DNA from: Sordariomycetes sp. S80-01Y
Taxonomy: Eukaryota; Ascomycota; Sordariomycetes
DNA length: 64,000 nucleotides
Direction of reading: 5' to 3'
NCBI GenBank assembly: GCA_037042185.1
Contig: JAXQJY010000027.1
Location: forward strand, 1,488,001 to 1,552,000
Part shown: positions 32,585 to 44,097 of the stretch, in pieces
Position numbering within the stretch: position 1 is the first letter of the stretch
How the letters are laid out: every line of letters starts with the position of its first letter
The notes under the pieces: generated by a model
Databases searched by the model: none
What the model was told of the DNA's origin: nothing
What the model saw: the letters and a program-made list of their open reading frames with translations, nothing else
Program-made: the position numbers and the translations under genes

Positions 32585-33039
32585 TTCGATGAAATGTTCA
32601 ATGTTAAAGCTTAATATGGTCTACGTTTTTTCTTTGGGATCCAAAGAACTGCTTTGGAGCTGGAAGACGAGGACGAAAAGCTACCAACCGTAGGAACCTT
32701 GAAGTGACCAATGCTAAGCAACGAATAGGTTGCATTCCTCTGGCAACTAGTCTCTTGCTTCTCCACACTCGCCATCTCGCGAACAGCTCTCGCAATATTC
32801 AATAATGAATCACACACACTACGGTGAGACCAATCAGTTGTGCTGTCGGGCGAAACGAGACATATCGCAGCAGACAGGTTTGTGGTAAGCTGATTGTGCC
32901 TAATTCACGCGAGAGACCGTTAGGTGGCTTATACTTGAGGTTCTAACATTGAATTCTATGTAATTGCATGGCTAGGTAGTCTAATCTTTTTTTTTCCTTC
33001 TTTTTTACAATTCCAATGGTCTTGCTCTCGTAGTTCCTC
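32585..33039. other. Intergenic between tRNA-Gly and acyl-CoA oxidase 3' end
   Basis: This 455-bp spacer has A+T-rich 3'UTR-like sequence near 32940-33030 with short T runs. No gene is seen. Confidence 0.4.
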
Positions 33040-35136
33040 TTACAGCTTGCTCTTTGAACGGCCATCCTTCTTGAGTATAGTGCTGCTATCCGGGTAAGGA
33101 TCGAAAACGACCTTGTTGAGCGGGTTGAGCTCGCTGGCTCGGTGGAACAGGTCCTCATAGACGTTTCCATCGTGTCGGCCAAGGCTGGAGTCCAGCTGCC
33201 AGTCGGGGAAGCTCCAAGAATCCACCAGCCTGACGGCGTGGGGGCGGATCTCCTCCAGAAGCTTCATGACCGCCTTGCGGGCCAGCTGAATCTGTCTGAT
33301 AGTCGTGGCACTGCTCGAGAAGAACTCGGACGCCTCCCGCTCGAGAGTGTGGAGGGCGAAGAGACGGAAGAGCTTATGGAGGACGGCTGTGGTCTGTCGG
33401 TCGAGCGAGGTCTGAGCAGAGTCCTCGTTAAGGGCATCGTAGAATGACTTGACCACCATGTACTGGGCATGGGCTGTGCTCAGACGATAGAAGTCGACGA
33501 GCAGACTGTTCCACGATTGCTTTTCAACGTCGCGGTGCTGCAGGGCCTCGAAAGTCTGATAGGCCACACGCCAGGCGAAGGCATCGACCAGATCCTTGTC
33601 AGACGCTAGCACGTCGAAAGCTGCACCTGTGTCGCGGCGATCCAGGAAAGCCTTGAGGAACCGGGTCGTATCATTGTCACCTGCTTGGCCTCCCATAACT
33701 GCGCGAGCCGACTTCAACAAGTAGCGGGACACCTGCTGGGACAGCATGTAGTTGTCGCCCTCCCAAGTCAAAGTTGGCAGATAGTCGGCGAACCAAGTGC
33801 CGATGCCCGAGAAAGAGCTGTAGCCATGGCCACCACAGGCACGGCGGCATACCTCAAGGCCTTCGCCAGCTACGGTGCTGCCGTATGCCTTGAGAGCACA
33901 CGAAGTTGCGTGGAGATCAGCCATCAAGTCTGTCCCTGGGTTGAGCTCTTCAGGGCCGGGTCGGCGGTTGGCGTCGCTCAGACGCGAAGCGTCCTGCTTT
34001 GCAGCCATACGCTCCTGATTCTCTTCATACAGACGAATCATCCCACGTCCCGTGAAATGAAGAGCGAAGGTAGCGGCCAACAGGGGAAGCAGGCGGTACT
34101 GGACCATGGTGTAGTTGAGTACTTGGTTCTCGCCGGAAGAGCCCTTTGCGGCGTCGAGGTCCTGGAACTGACGGCGGACGGCGCAGTAGCGGGTTGCGAT
34201 GGTAACACCACGGGCCAGCACCGAGCCAGACTGCAAGACGATGGTACTGCGGACCCATGTGAGAGTCCCGTATACGACGGAAGGATTCGAAGGCCTTTGA
34301 TACTTTCCTGAGCTAGGGTCGATGCGAGAGAATCTAGCCAGCATGTTGATATGCGGCACCTTGACGTGGTTCAGAAGAAGGAAGCCGTTGTCCATCGTGT
34401 TGTATCCAAACTTTGGGCCAATGTCTCCAACGTGGACGTTCTTGAGAGGCTCGTGTGTCTGGAAGTCCCTGATCTGAACGACGAAGGGATGCGGGCCGTA
34501 ACGCTTGCCATCAATGATGAGCTGCGCCATGACAACGGCGTGGTTGGCCGCCTTCCCAAGTGAGCCGATCCACCACTTTGAAGATGTGAGGTGAGGCGAG
34601 TGTAGATCAAAGGTCTTGTCACTCTGATTCCAGGTCGCCGTCGTCTCCAAGCCGCGGACATTAGAGCCATGGCCAAGCTCCGTCTGCGCATAGCATCCAA
34701 TAATCTGGTACTTCTCAGCTTTCTCCAAGAAGAGCTTGCGCTGCTCCGGAGTGCCCTGGTCGCGTAGCGTCTTCAAGAACATGGAAGCGTGCAGCCCATA
34801 AGGTGTGGGCTCACTGAGCAGGTCATTCGCGATGTGGTATTCATCCTGAGTCCAGTTGTGCTGGACCTGCAGCTGTCGCAGCTTCTTGGCCTTGGCAAGC
34901 GAGGCTTCGATGCGCGCCTCGCGACCTTGGAAGTAGTTCTGAGACTTGTCCAAAATTGGCTCCTTGACAAGTAATTTCAGGATGCGTTCGCGGGTCTCCA
35001 GCAGGCTTCGGCCGAAGAGGTACTCGGCGAGCTGGTCGACATCGATGTTGCTAGCCGAGCGCTCCGCCGAGAGAAGCTCACTGCCCTTGGGCGAGGCCTC
35101 CGCCAGCTTCTGCACCCACTCCGGATTAGACGACAT
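33040..35136 (-). CDS. POX1: Peroxisomal acyl-CoA oxidase
   Basis: This is an intronless 698-residue flavoenzyme that oxidises acyl-CoA to trans-2-enoyl-CoA with H2O2 release, the first step of peroxisomal beta-oxidation. The N-terminal ACOX domain holds the signature YAQTELGHGSNVRGLETTAT (about 153-172). FAD-domain features include KWWIGSLGKAANHAVVMAQL and GGHGYSSFSGIG with the following TWEGDNYMLSQQ, where the Glu is the expected catalytic base region. The two C-terminal oxidase domains follow to the end. The last residues S-K-L are a perfect PTS1 peroxisome signal. Length is normal for fungal oxidases. Two CCTCGG motifs lie within 330 bp upstream, consistent with fatty-acid induction. Confidence 0.96.
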   Translation of the reverse strand: MSSNPEWVQKLAEASPKGSELLSAERSASNIDVDQLAEYLFGRSLLETRERILKLLVKEPILDKSQNYFQGREARIEASLAKAKKLRQLQVQHNWTQDEYHIANDLLSEPTPYGLHASMFLKTLRDQGTPEQRKLFLEKAEKYQIIGCYAQTELGHGSNVRGLETTATWNQSDKTFDLHSPHLTSSKWWIGSLGKAANHAVVMAQLIIDGKRYGPHPFVVQIRDFQTHEPLKNVHVGDIGPKFGYNTMDNGFLLLNHVKVPHINMLARFSRIDPSSGKYQRPSNPSVVYGTLTWVRSTIVLQSGSVLARGVTIATRYCAVRRQFQDLDAAKGSSGENQVLNYTMVQYRLLPLLAATFALHFTGRGMIRLYEENQERMAAKQDASRLSDANRRPGPEELNPGTDLMADLHATSCALKAYGSTVAGEGLEVCRRACGGHGYSSFSGIGTWFADYLPTLTWEGDNYMLSQQVSRYLLKSARAVMGGQAGDNDTTRFLKAFLDRRDTGAAFDVLASDKDLVDAFAWRVAYQTFEALQHRDVEKQSWNSLLVDFYRLSTAHAQYMVVKSFYDALNEDSAQTSLDRQTTAVLHKLFRLFALHTLEREASEFFSSSATTIRQIQLARKAVMKLLEEIRPHAVRLVDSWSFPDWQLDSSLGRHDGNVYEDLFHRASELNPLNKVVFDPYPDSSTILKKDGRSKSKL

Positions 35137-35283
35137 TGAATGGAATGATCAATTGAACGGAGAAGGTTCCGATGAGTGCAGTTCTGGTCGTGAGATTTCG
35201 GGGGAGTGAAAAGTTATGAGCAGATCATTCGTATGGGCGGTCGAAGGAGGTGGTCTCGGCTTCGTCGAGGTCACAGCTCTGAG

Positions 35284-35464
35284 CCGAGGCTGTTCGAGCT
35301 ATTGCCCCATAAATTTGGCTCGGTCCAGGCTGCGCAGACGAGCTCGACCACTTCAAATCAGACTATCCACATGCTAGCTCTATGTGATCCATGACGTTGA
35401 GAGTCAATGAGTTGTCATGATGCTTCTACCCATTGCACGCGTCATGAGCTTTCCCGAACCTCGG
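35284..35464. promoter_or_regulatory. Two CCTCGG (FAR-type) sites upstream of acyl-CoA oxidase
   Basis: CCGAGG at 35284-35289 and CCTCGG at 35459-35464 are about 148 and 323 bp upstream of the oxidase ATG. This is the core bound by FarA/FarB/CTF1 fatty-acid activators; function here is inferred from gene identity. Confidence 0.5.
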
Positions 35465-36949
35465 ACCCTATTGATTGTTACTGCCGTAATAAGCCGGCCG
35501 CAAGGGGAAGTTCGGGACGCTTGGTATACACTCATGCAGCTTGATGGACGGAAGTAGCTTCGAACCGAACACTAGGAGAAGGCCTAAGAACAGCAAAGGC
35601 TTTGAATATTCGGAATGAAGGTATATATCACTTCGATCCTGCTGCGAGTTTTGACTCCAGTAGTTGAAATAAGTCGTTCGACGTGTGGATTTGATACGTG
35701 CTTGCTTCGGTGAGGCCGCCCAGCCGGAACACTCACATTGTATTGGTAGCCAAGTGCAGATGGCAGATCGATATGTAATAACGAATTGACTGGTACAAGT
35801 GTGAGGACTCTCTAATCACATGGTAATTAGGAGAAACATGCTTTTCCCACCTACTGCCTCAAAGCAGACTGTCAACGACTTTTCCTGCAGCGCCCCAGGG
35901 TAGGCGTTGCGGCCTGAGGCACCAAGACACCACCGCGGATGCTACTAAGTGGAGCTGAGTCGCGTGTCGCGACAACGTCCAACCTCATCCCTTGAAGCTG
36001 ATGGGCTGTACCTGAATTTGCCAAATCAGTGAGAGTGCTAGCCACCGAGCCTTGTTCTATCAGCAACATGGCCTTCTTCATATAGGGAGGCTCTTCACTT
36101 CGATCGCACATGCATTTAGGGCCCAGTGACTACTCCTGGTGGGTGGTCCTCAGCAGCTGTTCCACGCGGTCTTGCAACTGCCCAAGTTCCTCCCTTCTTC
36201 TAGGAATGCTTGCTAAATAGAATTCATCAGCGATTTCCCCCCCAATGTGACCTAAGCCCGAGCATCAAATGCTCTAAATTGAATCAAGGTCCGCACCTTG
36301 GTTCTGGTCGGTATCACCGAGCATTCCATCTAGAGTCGAGATGCCTCATGGCTGAGACTGCATCCCACCAAGACCGCCGACGCTGAGGTGTCCCGCGCCA
36401 TCTTTTGGAATGGATCGAATTGTGCCATCGAATCGGCGGAACTGAGTGTCCGAATCGAACATGGCCTTCTCATGCTACAGCTCCTGTGGCCTCCAGCTTT
36501 GAGAATGGCCCTGTGGTGGATGGTCGTGCAATGGTGCCCTATCTGGACATGTACTGCACAGAAGTCTATGCATCTGTCAGACCATTTAGGAAGACTCAAC
36601 AGGAATCCCAGGCCTGCTATCGGCGATGGCTGGTTGTCGAGACATTCTTGATGCCTTTGCGGGCCTGCCAGCAGGTGGCAGCTGCACCACCCCCCCTCAG
36701 GGCAGTTCATCCCTTCAAGTCCAGCGGCCCGCCCTCTGGCTCCCACAGGCACTGGCAGGGAAAGAGCAACTGAATCGACACTGGAACCTGAAATGCAGCG
36801 CAACTTGAAGGACTCGGAGCAAGCAGCCGGACCCACCGCGAGTAAACATTGCATTCCATCCTCGACCGTCAAGCTGCCACTGCCAGCCTTCTTGACCTCC
36901 CGCCACCACCCACAAGGACAACGCACTTGTCACTACCTCGACTTGCCAC

Positions 36950-37015
36950 GCACGCTCTCTCACTCCTTCTCACCCGGGCGGCTTTTCCCTCCTTTCCTGT
37001 CTCTCTTTTCACTGG
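36950..37015 (+). promoter_or_regulatory. CT-rich tract of kinase leader
   Basis: This pyrimidine-rich run lies about 185-250 bp upstream of the kinase ATG. Such tracts commonly mark transcription starts in filamentous fungi. Confidence 0.4.
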
Positions 37016-37198
37016 TTGTTCCATCAGTCCGGTTCAAACGACCGCTTCCTTTCGTTGTCTTTTCCAACACCATCATCACGCTCGCTAAGCCTCGTTACTC
37101 TGCGCTTCACCCCAACTCCACACCCTCGTTAGCTCGAATTCACACTTGCTGCTTCGTTCGTATTATGTGCTAATTCCACCACGCTTACGGCAATCATT

Positions 37199-40100
37199 AT
37201 GGCGGAGGTGTCGATTTGCAAGACTCGTTCTCCTCTCTCCGAAGCTACCCATCGAATCAACGCGTCCTACGCTCCAGCCGAGGACAATTTGCAAAAGCCG
37301 CGTCATGATCATGTCCCGAATCATGTTAACCAAAATGCCCTGAACGCCAACGGCAACCACGGAGACCCAGACTCCCGCGTGGCGGCACCGTTGGCTTCCA
37401 ACCCACCGGTCTCCGCGGTCCTTCCGCCACCTCAAGAGTCGCACGAAGCCAAACGCCTCTCTCAAGCTTCTTACGATTCGACATCAAGCGGACGCAGCAG
37501 GAAGAACTACAAAACTCACATCGGGCCATGGCAGCTGGGGAGAACCCTGGGCAAGGGCTCATCTGCCCGTGTCCGTCTGTGTCGTCACAACATCACCAAC
37601 CAATTGGCAGCTGTCAAAATTGTAAACAGACGGATGGCCTACTTGGTGCAGGATAGCAGTCTGGCAGCCTTGAGCAAGTGGGATAGCAACATGCCGGAGC
37701 AGATCAATGGGGAGATGCGGGTGCCCATGGCTATCGAAAGAGAGGTTGCCATTCTCAAGCTCATCGAGCACCCCCACATCATGAAGCTCTACGACATTTG
37801 GGAGAATCGCTCAGAAATGTAAGCTGAAGTTCCGATCCGACAAACATGGCGCTGACCACATAGTTATCTCATTCTCGAATACATCGACCAGGGAGACTTG
37901 TTCACCTTTATCAACTCCCGCGGCCGACTGTCGGAAGAGGTGACGCTCTACTTCTTCCGTCAAATAATAAGCGCCATCACATACTGTCACTCATTCAACA
38001 TATGCCATCGCGACCTCAAACCCGAAAACATTCTCATCACAGCCGATCACCGCATCAAGATTGCCGACTTTGGGATGGCAGCGCTCCACCAGACGGACAC
38101 GCACCAGTTGGCAACAGCCTGCGGCAGCCCTCACTACGCGGCCCCTGAGCTTCTCAAGAACCGTCAGTACCGAGGGGATAGGGCCGATATCTGGAGCATG
38201 GGTGTTATTCTGTACGCCATGCTGGCTGCAACCCTGCCATTTGACGATCCAGACATCAGAGTCATGATGAACAAGACAAAGAAGGGGCAGTATGAAATGC
38301 CAAGGCATCTCAGCCCCGAAGCCGAGGACCTTATTCGGCGAATGCTCCAGGTTAACCCAGATCGTCGCATCACTCTCGACCAGATCTGGCGTCATCCCTT
38401 GGTACAGAAGTACGATTACCTGGACGACTATGGTGAGAACAATGGTCAGCCGCCGGACATGCGCAAAGGCTTCCAGTACAATCCTGTTCCACGGCAGGAT
38501 ATCGATTCGCAACTTCTTCGGCAGCTGCGCTCCATGTGGCACATGTTCAGCGAGCATGACCTCGAGCTGAAGTTGACTTGTGAAGCGTAAGTCATAACCT
38601 CCGAAAACTCGGATGCAAGTTGACACCAATAGTCCCAACGACCAGAAAGCATTCTACTGGTTGCTACATAATTACCGAAACAAGCAATTGGAGGATTTCA
38701 GGCCCGAGCTTGCCCACTCGATGAGTGATTACCACCATCTTAAGCCTGGAGCCTGGAAGAAGCGGGTGTCGACATGCGAGTTCTCGCAACCGCGAGCCAA
38801 CGGGCATGGTAGATCCGTATCCCGATTCACCGTCATCTCCAACACCGCGGATATCGAAGCCGAGACTACCCAGAGTTATGATCCATACAGGGGCAGTCGC
38901 ATGCTTCAACATTGCAACTCTCAGGTTAGTCACGCCAAGATTACGGTTCACCGCGATCAGCCTGGAAGCTCGACGTACACCTCACGCATGCGGAGTGGTT
39001 CGAATGCTCGACGCGGTCGACCCAACTCGTCAAGGGCATCCAATGCAGGTCGTCCTCCTTCGTCTCGAGGATCGATGACCTCTCTTCACAGCAACAGAGC
39101 TGGCACACCCAGAGCACGAGGGCCTAGCTTGCGTCACAAACGTGGCGTCGACTTCTCGCATGTTCGAAAGCGCTCGAGCTCAGCTGGACCCCATCGACAG
39201 GAAATTACCAATGTCGCTTCTGGATCGACGCTAGTTAGCAACAGCGTCATGAGGGATGATCAGTCTCGGTCCCAATCACCAGAGCTGCCAGCAAAGGCCC
39301 ACGGTCAACGGCCGAAGGCTAAAGGGGCGCCAGCAGCAAAAGATCCTACGGCTATCTTCACCGAAGAGTTGAGGCACTTCAGCAGCAATATAGCCAAGGA
39401 CTGCGACAACGCTTTCAAGAGCTCCCTGATCGAGGACGAGTCCATCGCTGGTTCACTGGCCGAGGACGGCAACGCGCAGCGCAACTCTTCCTTCGCTTTC
39501 AGTGTAAATGAGTCGAGGAACACAACACCAATGACCGAGGTCTCTTACAAGCCATGGGACTCTAGGCCTCTGCCTCCTCTTCCGACAGATCAAACAGGCC
39601 CACTATCTCCCTCCGTGTGTGAGGCTGACGATGAGCAACCGGTTGAGCATGTTGCACAAGTCGCAGTGCCTATTTCAATCTCTCAGCAGGCGGACAGGCG
39701 GGTTGTTTCTGCGCCGGTTCAAAGTCACTACGGCAAGAAGCCTGTCGGTATGCCCTCCATCAACGAAAACAAGGCGGTCGATGTCGTCTCAGGTGACAAG
39801 GTCCGCATTGTGTCGGCGCCCCCGCATACGCCGCCTAGGAGAAATCAAGGTCGTGGGGTGGAGTATCTGACCAAGGTCGAGAACACTATTCGAGTTGTTC
39901 ACTCTCCGTCTGCACCTAGCCCGGTCAAAGCGCCTAAACCTCTGAATGTGAGGAAGAAGTCCGCGCCTGAGGCTTCCGTTACCCAACACCAAGCGGGCGA
40001 TAGCAACGATGGAAGTCAAAGCGGCTCTGTCATCGACTCGCTGGGAGGTACGAAGAAGAAGAGATCGTGGTTTAGACGGTCTTCCAAGGCCAATACTGAG

Positions 40101-40888
40101 AGCACCGCTTCGAACAGAGGACAATCTCATGAGCAGCTTCCCCAGATGGGCTCGCAAAATGGCTTGGAGGACGATACAAGCGCACCCACCGACACAGGTG
40201 CCACCAAGAAAAAAGCCTTCGGCTTCCCCTTCTTCAAGAACAAGAACACTGATGTGAAGATGTCCATGGCCGGTGAGTACTCAAAAAGCGCCTGCCAGAT
40301 TGAAGCTAATTAGAATAGACGGTACCGAAGATGTGATGGAAGGATTCGAGATGACGAAGAAGCGGGAAAACAAGAAGCACTGGCGTGAATCAAATGCGAC
40401 AGACGGCAGTCGCAACATCGAAGTCAAGCAGAACTGGCTGGCGCGCCTGTTCAAGGTCAAGCCGGCAACATGCTACCTTTGCATGTCGATTTCCCGCAGG
40501 CGTGCTCGCCAAGAGGTTACGATCCTACTACGCGAGTGGCGGCGGTATGGTATTAGGGGTATCCAGGTCGACAAGCAACGCAACATCATCTTTGCTCGTG
40601 TGGGGGCTAAGAACTGTGAGTTTGCCTCGGATTTGGTTGATGTTCTTGATTGCTGATCCCGAAACAGACCTCAATCTCAAAGAGGTTGCGTTTGCCGCCG
40701 AAATAATGACTGTCATCGAGCACGGCAAGCGTCAACCGCTGAGCATCGTCCGCTTCACTCAAGAGCGCGGGGCTGCCAGCAGCTTCCACCGCGTCGTTGA
40801 GACGATGAAGATGGTATTCGACAGCCGCCACCTGCTGGTAGCCGACCGAAGCAAGGCGAAGATGATGATCAAGACGCTCAACTCTTGA
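37199..40888 (+). CDS. GIN4: Gin4/Hsl1/Cdr2-type (Nim1-related) Ser/Thr kinase (5 exons)
   Basis: The protein is about 1166 residues in exons 37199-37818, 37864-38586, 38633-40272, 40319-40615 and 40668-40888; all introns are 45-52 nt and in phase. After a disordered N-terminus of about 110 residues the kinase domain starts at GPWQLGRTLGKGSSARVRL. The family-specific insert between the ATP lysine (AAVKIVNRRM) and helix C is present. Catalytic motifs are CHRDLKPENIL, IADFGMAAL and GSPHYAAPELL. A long Ser/Arg/Lys-rich disordered middle (about 470-990) ends in a C-terminal KA1-like region (about 1035-1166) starting near WLARLFKVKPATCYL, which in Gin4/Hsl1 binds membrane lipid. These kinases organise septins at the bud neck or septum and oppose Wee1 to time mitosis; in hyphae they act in septation and morphogenesis. 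Confidence 0.93.
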
Positions 40889-41582
40889 TTGGGACGAACA
40901 GATACGTCGCCCTTTGTGGATAACTGGGATCATCGAAGCCCAGATGGATACAACGGTCTGGTCGTGCTGGATAGAACAAGCTAGGAGATGACTAGTGGTT
41001 GCTCACTTCGGCTTCTCTTGCAAGCTCTAATCTGTAATTTGAAGCTAGAAGGGAGATGGATAGCACGCGATGCTGTTGGATGATATGAAGTTGAGGTATC
41101 TTTAGATTTCTTTGTACAGGATGTTTCTTACTCGCTCCGGCTTGTCGGCAGCTTCGCCTGTCCAGGAGGATTTGCTGAGAATGGCTGTGGTTGTCGATGA
41201 GCCGTGTAGGGAGGGTGCTAGGCATTTGTAGCTTTACCGAGTCAAAACAGTGGTATCTCTTTTGTTGTTGTCACAGAACGTCCGTCATTTTGGCGGCCCA
41301 GGGGGTCAAGATCGGGGAAGAGGAGAGGCTTCGGGCCAGATCGGGTTAAGGGAGTAACTAGACAGCAACCACCGGGGAATAACCGGAATGCATCGGGATC
41401 CAAAATTATTTTCCCTCGCGACGGGAAGACAACTGGGATGCCATCTCTTCGCCCGTACGAGCATCATTGACCTGACGGCATTGCGGCCTGATTGAGAGAA
41501 ATCTACAGCTTCCGACCTTCCTCGTCCCCTACTGCGAACACCCTGCGACCTCAATTGAGCTCACCCAAGACCAGGCGACATC
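40889..41582. promoter_or_regulatory. Promoter of fumarase
   Basis: This 694-bp spacer lies between co-directional genes. No TATA box or repeat stands out. Confidence 0.4.
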
Positions 41583-42860
41583 ATGCTTCGAACAGCGTCG
41601 GCAAGGGCGGGAGCCGCGACCTCGTGGCGCACAGCAGCTGTACCGAGGACGAGAACAGCGAGTGCTGCGGCATCCACATGTCAACAGCAGCAGCTCCGAT
41701 CGCTTTCCATCTCGACCCCGCATAGCTTGAAGCTCTCCTCTGCCACCGCACGATACTCTTACAACAACAAGCACAATTCCTACCGGTCCTTCCACAGCTC
41801 CTCCGTCAACATGGCTGCCAATACGCGAACCGAGAGCGACGCCTTTGGCGAGATCCAGGTCCCCGGGGACAAGTACTGGGGTGCCCAGACGGAGCGCTCG
41901 CTTGAGAACTTCAAGATCAACCAGCCCCAGGATCGCATGCCGCCTCCCATCGTCAAGGCGTTTGGCATCCTCAAGGGTGCTGCCGCTACGGTGAACATGC
42001 GCTATGGCTTGGGTACGTCATACTACATGTACTCCAAGGATGAACCGCGAGACTGACGGACCGCAACAGACAAGAAGGTTGGCGAGGCCATCCAGCAAGC
42101 TGCCAAGGAGGTCGCCGACGGCAAGCTCATGGACCACTTCCCGCTCGTCGTCTGGCAGACCGGCTCCGGCACCCAGTCCAACATGAACGCCAACGAAGTC
42201 ATCTCCAACCGCGCCATCGAGATCCTCGGCGGCCAAATGGGCAGCAAGAAGCCCGTCCACCCCAACGACCACGTCAACCGCTCCGCCTCCTCGAACGATA
42301 CCTTCCCGACCGTCATGCACATCGCCGCCGTCCTCGAGCTCGAGGGTGAGCTGCTGCCCGCGCTCAAGAGCCTCCGCGACGCTATCCAGAAGAAGGTGGA
42401 CGAATTCGAGGCCAAGAAGATTATCAAGATTGGCAGGACGCATCTGCAGGATGCGACGCCCTTGACGCTGGCGCAGGAGTTCTCGGGCTATGTTGCCCAG
42501 CTTGACTACGGAATTCAGCGCGTGGAGGCTTCGCTGCCCGAGCTCAGGCTGCTGGCGCAAGGTGGTACCGCTGTCGGCACCGGAATCAACACCTTTGTCG
42601 GCTTCGCTGAGGGCATTGCCGAGGAAGTCACCAAGATGACGGGTACTCAGTTCAAGACTGCCCCCAACAAGTTCGAGGCCCTCGCTGCGCACGATGCCAT
42701 CGTCCACGCCCACGGAGCCCTCAACACCCTCGCCACCTCCCTCACCAAGGTCGCTCAGGACATCCGATATCTTGGCTCCGGCCCCCGCTGCGGCCTCGGC
42801 GAGCTGAACCTGCCCGAGAACGAGCCCGGTTCTTCCATCATGCCGGGCAAGGTCAACCCT

Positions 42861-42892
<32 letters not shown>

Positions 42893-43283
42893 CCAGGTCA
42901 TGGGCAACCAGGTCGCCACCACCATTGGAGGCATGAACGGCCAGTTCGAGCTCAACGTCTACAAGCCTCTGGTCATCAGGAACCTGCTGCACAGCTCGCG
43001 CTTGCTGTCTGACGGTATGCGCTCGTTCGAGAAGAACCTCATCGCCGGCCTCGCTGCCAACGAGGAGAAGATTGCCAGCATCATGAAGGAGTCGCTCATG
43101 CTGGTGACGTGCCTCAACCCCAAGATCGGCTACGACATGGCCAGCAAGGTGGCCAAGAACGCGCACAAGAAGGGCCTCACCCTCAAGGAGAGCGCCATGG
43201 AGTTGAAGGCGCTCACCGAGGAGGAGTTTGACAGTCTGGTGAAGCCGGAGCTCATGGTCGGCCCTGCGCCCTACAAGGGATAA
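41583..43283 (+). CDS. FUM1: Fumarate hydratase, class II (2 exons)
   Basis: The protein is about 547 residues in exons 41583-42012 and 42070-43283 (57-nt intron). It interconverts fumarate and malate in the TCA cycle as a homotetramer. Residues 1-75 form an Arg/Ser/Gln-rich, acid-free mitochondrial presequence. The mature part starts near [20 protein letters not shown]. Active-site segments are [55 protein letters not shown] and the signature [11 protein letters not shown]. Met77 (codon at 41811, context CAACATGG) begins a form that would lack the presequence, so mitochondrial and cytosolic enzymes could come from one gene. The next gene is malate synthase on the same strand. Confidence 0.97.
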
Positions 43284-43442
43284 GGGCGGACGGAGTCCGG
43301 ATCCGAGAGAATAGAAAAAGTGTATTAGTTACGAGCATTGTCTAGAGCCCTATAATCATAGCCTGCGTGAGCATTGTGCTTTCTGACCATTGCGCCTCTT
43401 CGTGCTGCTGAAGGACCTCGAGACAAAGCGAGCCGGTGATAC

Positions 43443-43686
43443 CCGAGGTCTGGGGTTCCTGCACATCGGATCCGATCCGACTGTCAAGGACGGCCACGCC
43501 TCGGACAGGTCTGGAAGGCTCGGATAGCAGCCGAGGCGGCTAGTATCCGGTTTCCACCAACAGGTACTGGCAAGAAATGGACAGACTGTGGCATTGCATG
43601 ATTCAAGCGGTCAATCGGCCGGAAACAGACGGGGAATTGGGGCACGTTGTGCGTATTAGGTCAAAGTTGACGGACGCCTGCCTCGG
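43443..43686. promoter_or_regulatory. Cluster of four CCTCGG (FAR-type) sites upstream of malate synthase
   Basis: CCGAGG at 43443 and 43531 and CCTCGG at 43499 and 43681 lie in 244 bp, about 960-1200 bp upstream of the malate synthase ATG. By chance about 0.1 such 6-mers would be expected in that span. In Aspergillus nidulans this core controls fatty-acid and glyoxylate genes through FarA/FarB. Confidence 0.5.
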
Positions 43687-44064
43687 CTTCTCGGTCGAGA
43701 GGAGGGACTGGGTAGCTCGCTGTGGTGATTGGTCGAGGCGGCAACCATTTCGAGGTTGGCCAGGTAGCATTTCTGTAGATGTAGCTTCACGTCATTGTCC
43801 TGCTTTGTACTGAAGGGCTCTGTTGCTCAGCATCGGGGCTTCACTTGAGCAGGTTGTGAAGTTTCCAGACTGCTTCAGCGCGGCAAACGGTCCAGGCCGA
43901 AGTCGGCATCACGAGTGAAGCTCTGTCGATTCTGCGGTACAGGGCCCGAGTGGCCTGAAGCACCAGAGCAGCTGCTGAATCACGGCGTGTCTCCAGTCTC
44001 CACAACCCCGCGCTCCGATGACGCTGCAGGCCTAATTACCTACAGCAGCACATGCTCGGGGTGG

Positions 44065-44097
44065 GCTCCCAGCGCTCCCAGGGCTCCCAAGGCTCCC
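44065..44097 (+). repeat. 9-bp tandem repeat (GCTCCC core)
   Basis: GCTCCC recurs at 44065, 44074, 44083 and 44092 with an exact 9-bp period, about 550-580 bp upstream of malate synthase. It is either a regulatory array or a minisatellite. Confidence 0.7.

Larger units (their letters stand above)
35137..37198. promoter_or_regulatory. Divergent region, acyl-CoA oxidase / Gin4 kinase
   Basis: This 2.1-kb region holds CCTCGG/CCGAGG motifs at 35284 and 35459 on the oxidase side and a CT-rich leader at about 36950-37015 on the kinase side. The 60-200-codon ORFs between are overlapping and look random. Confidence 0.45.

Noticed and set aside
42018-43166. 382-codon ORF antisense to fumarase
   Set aside because: It is a mirror of a highly codon-biased gene; the translation is a Leu/Val/Asp-rich shadow with no family features.
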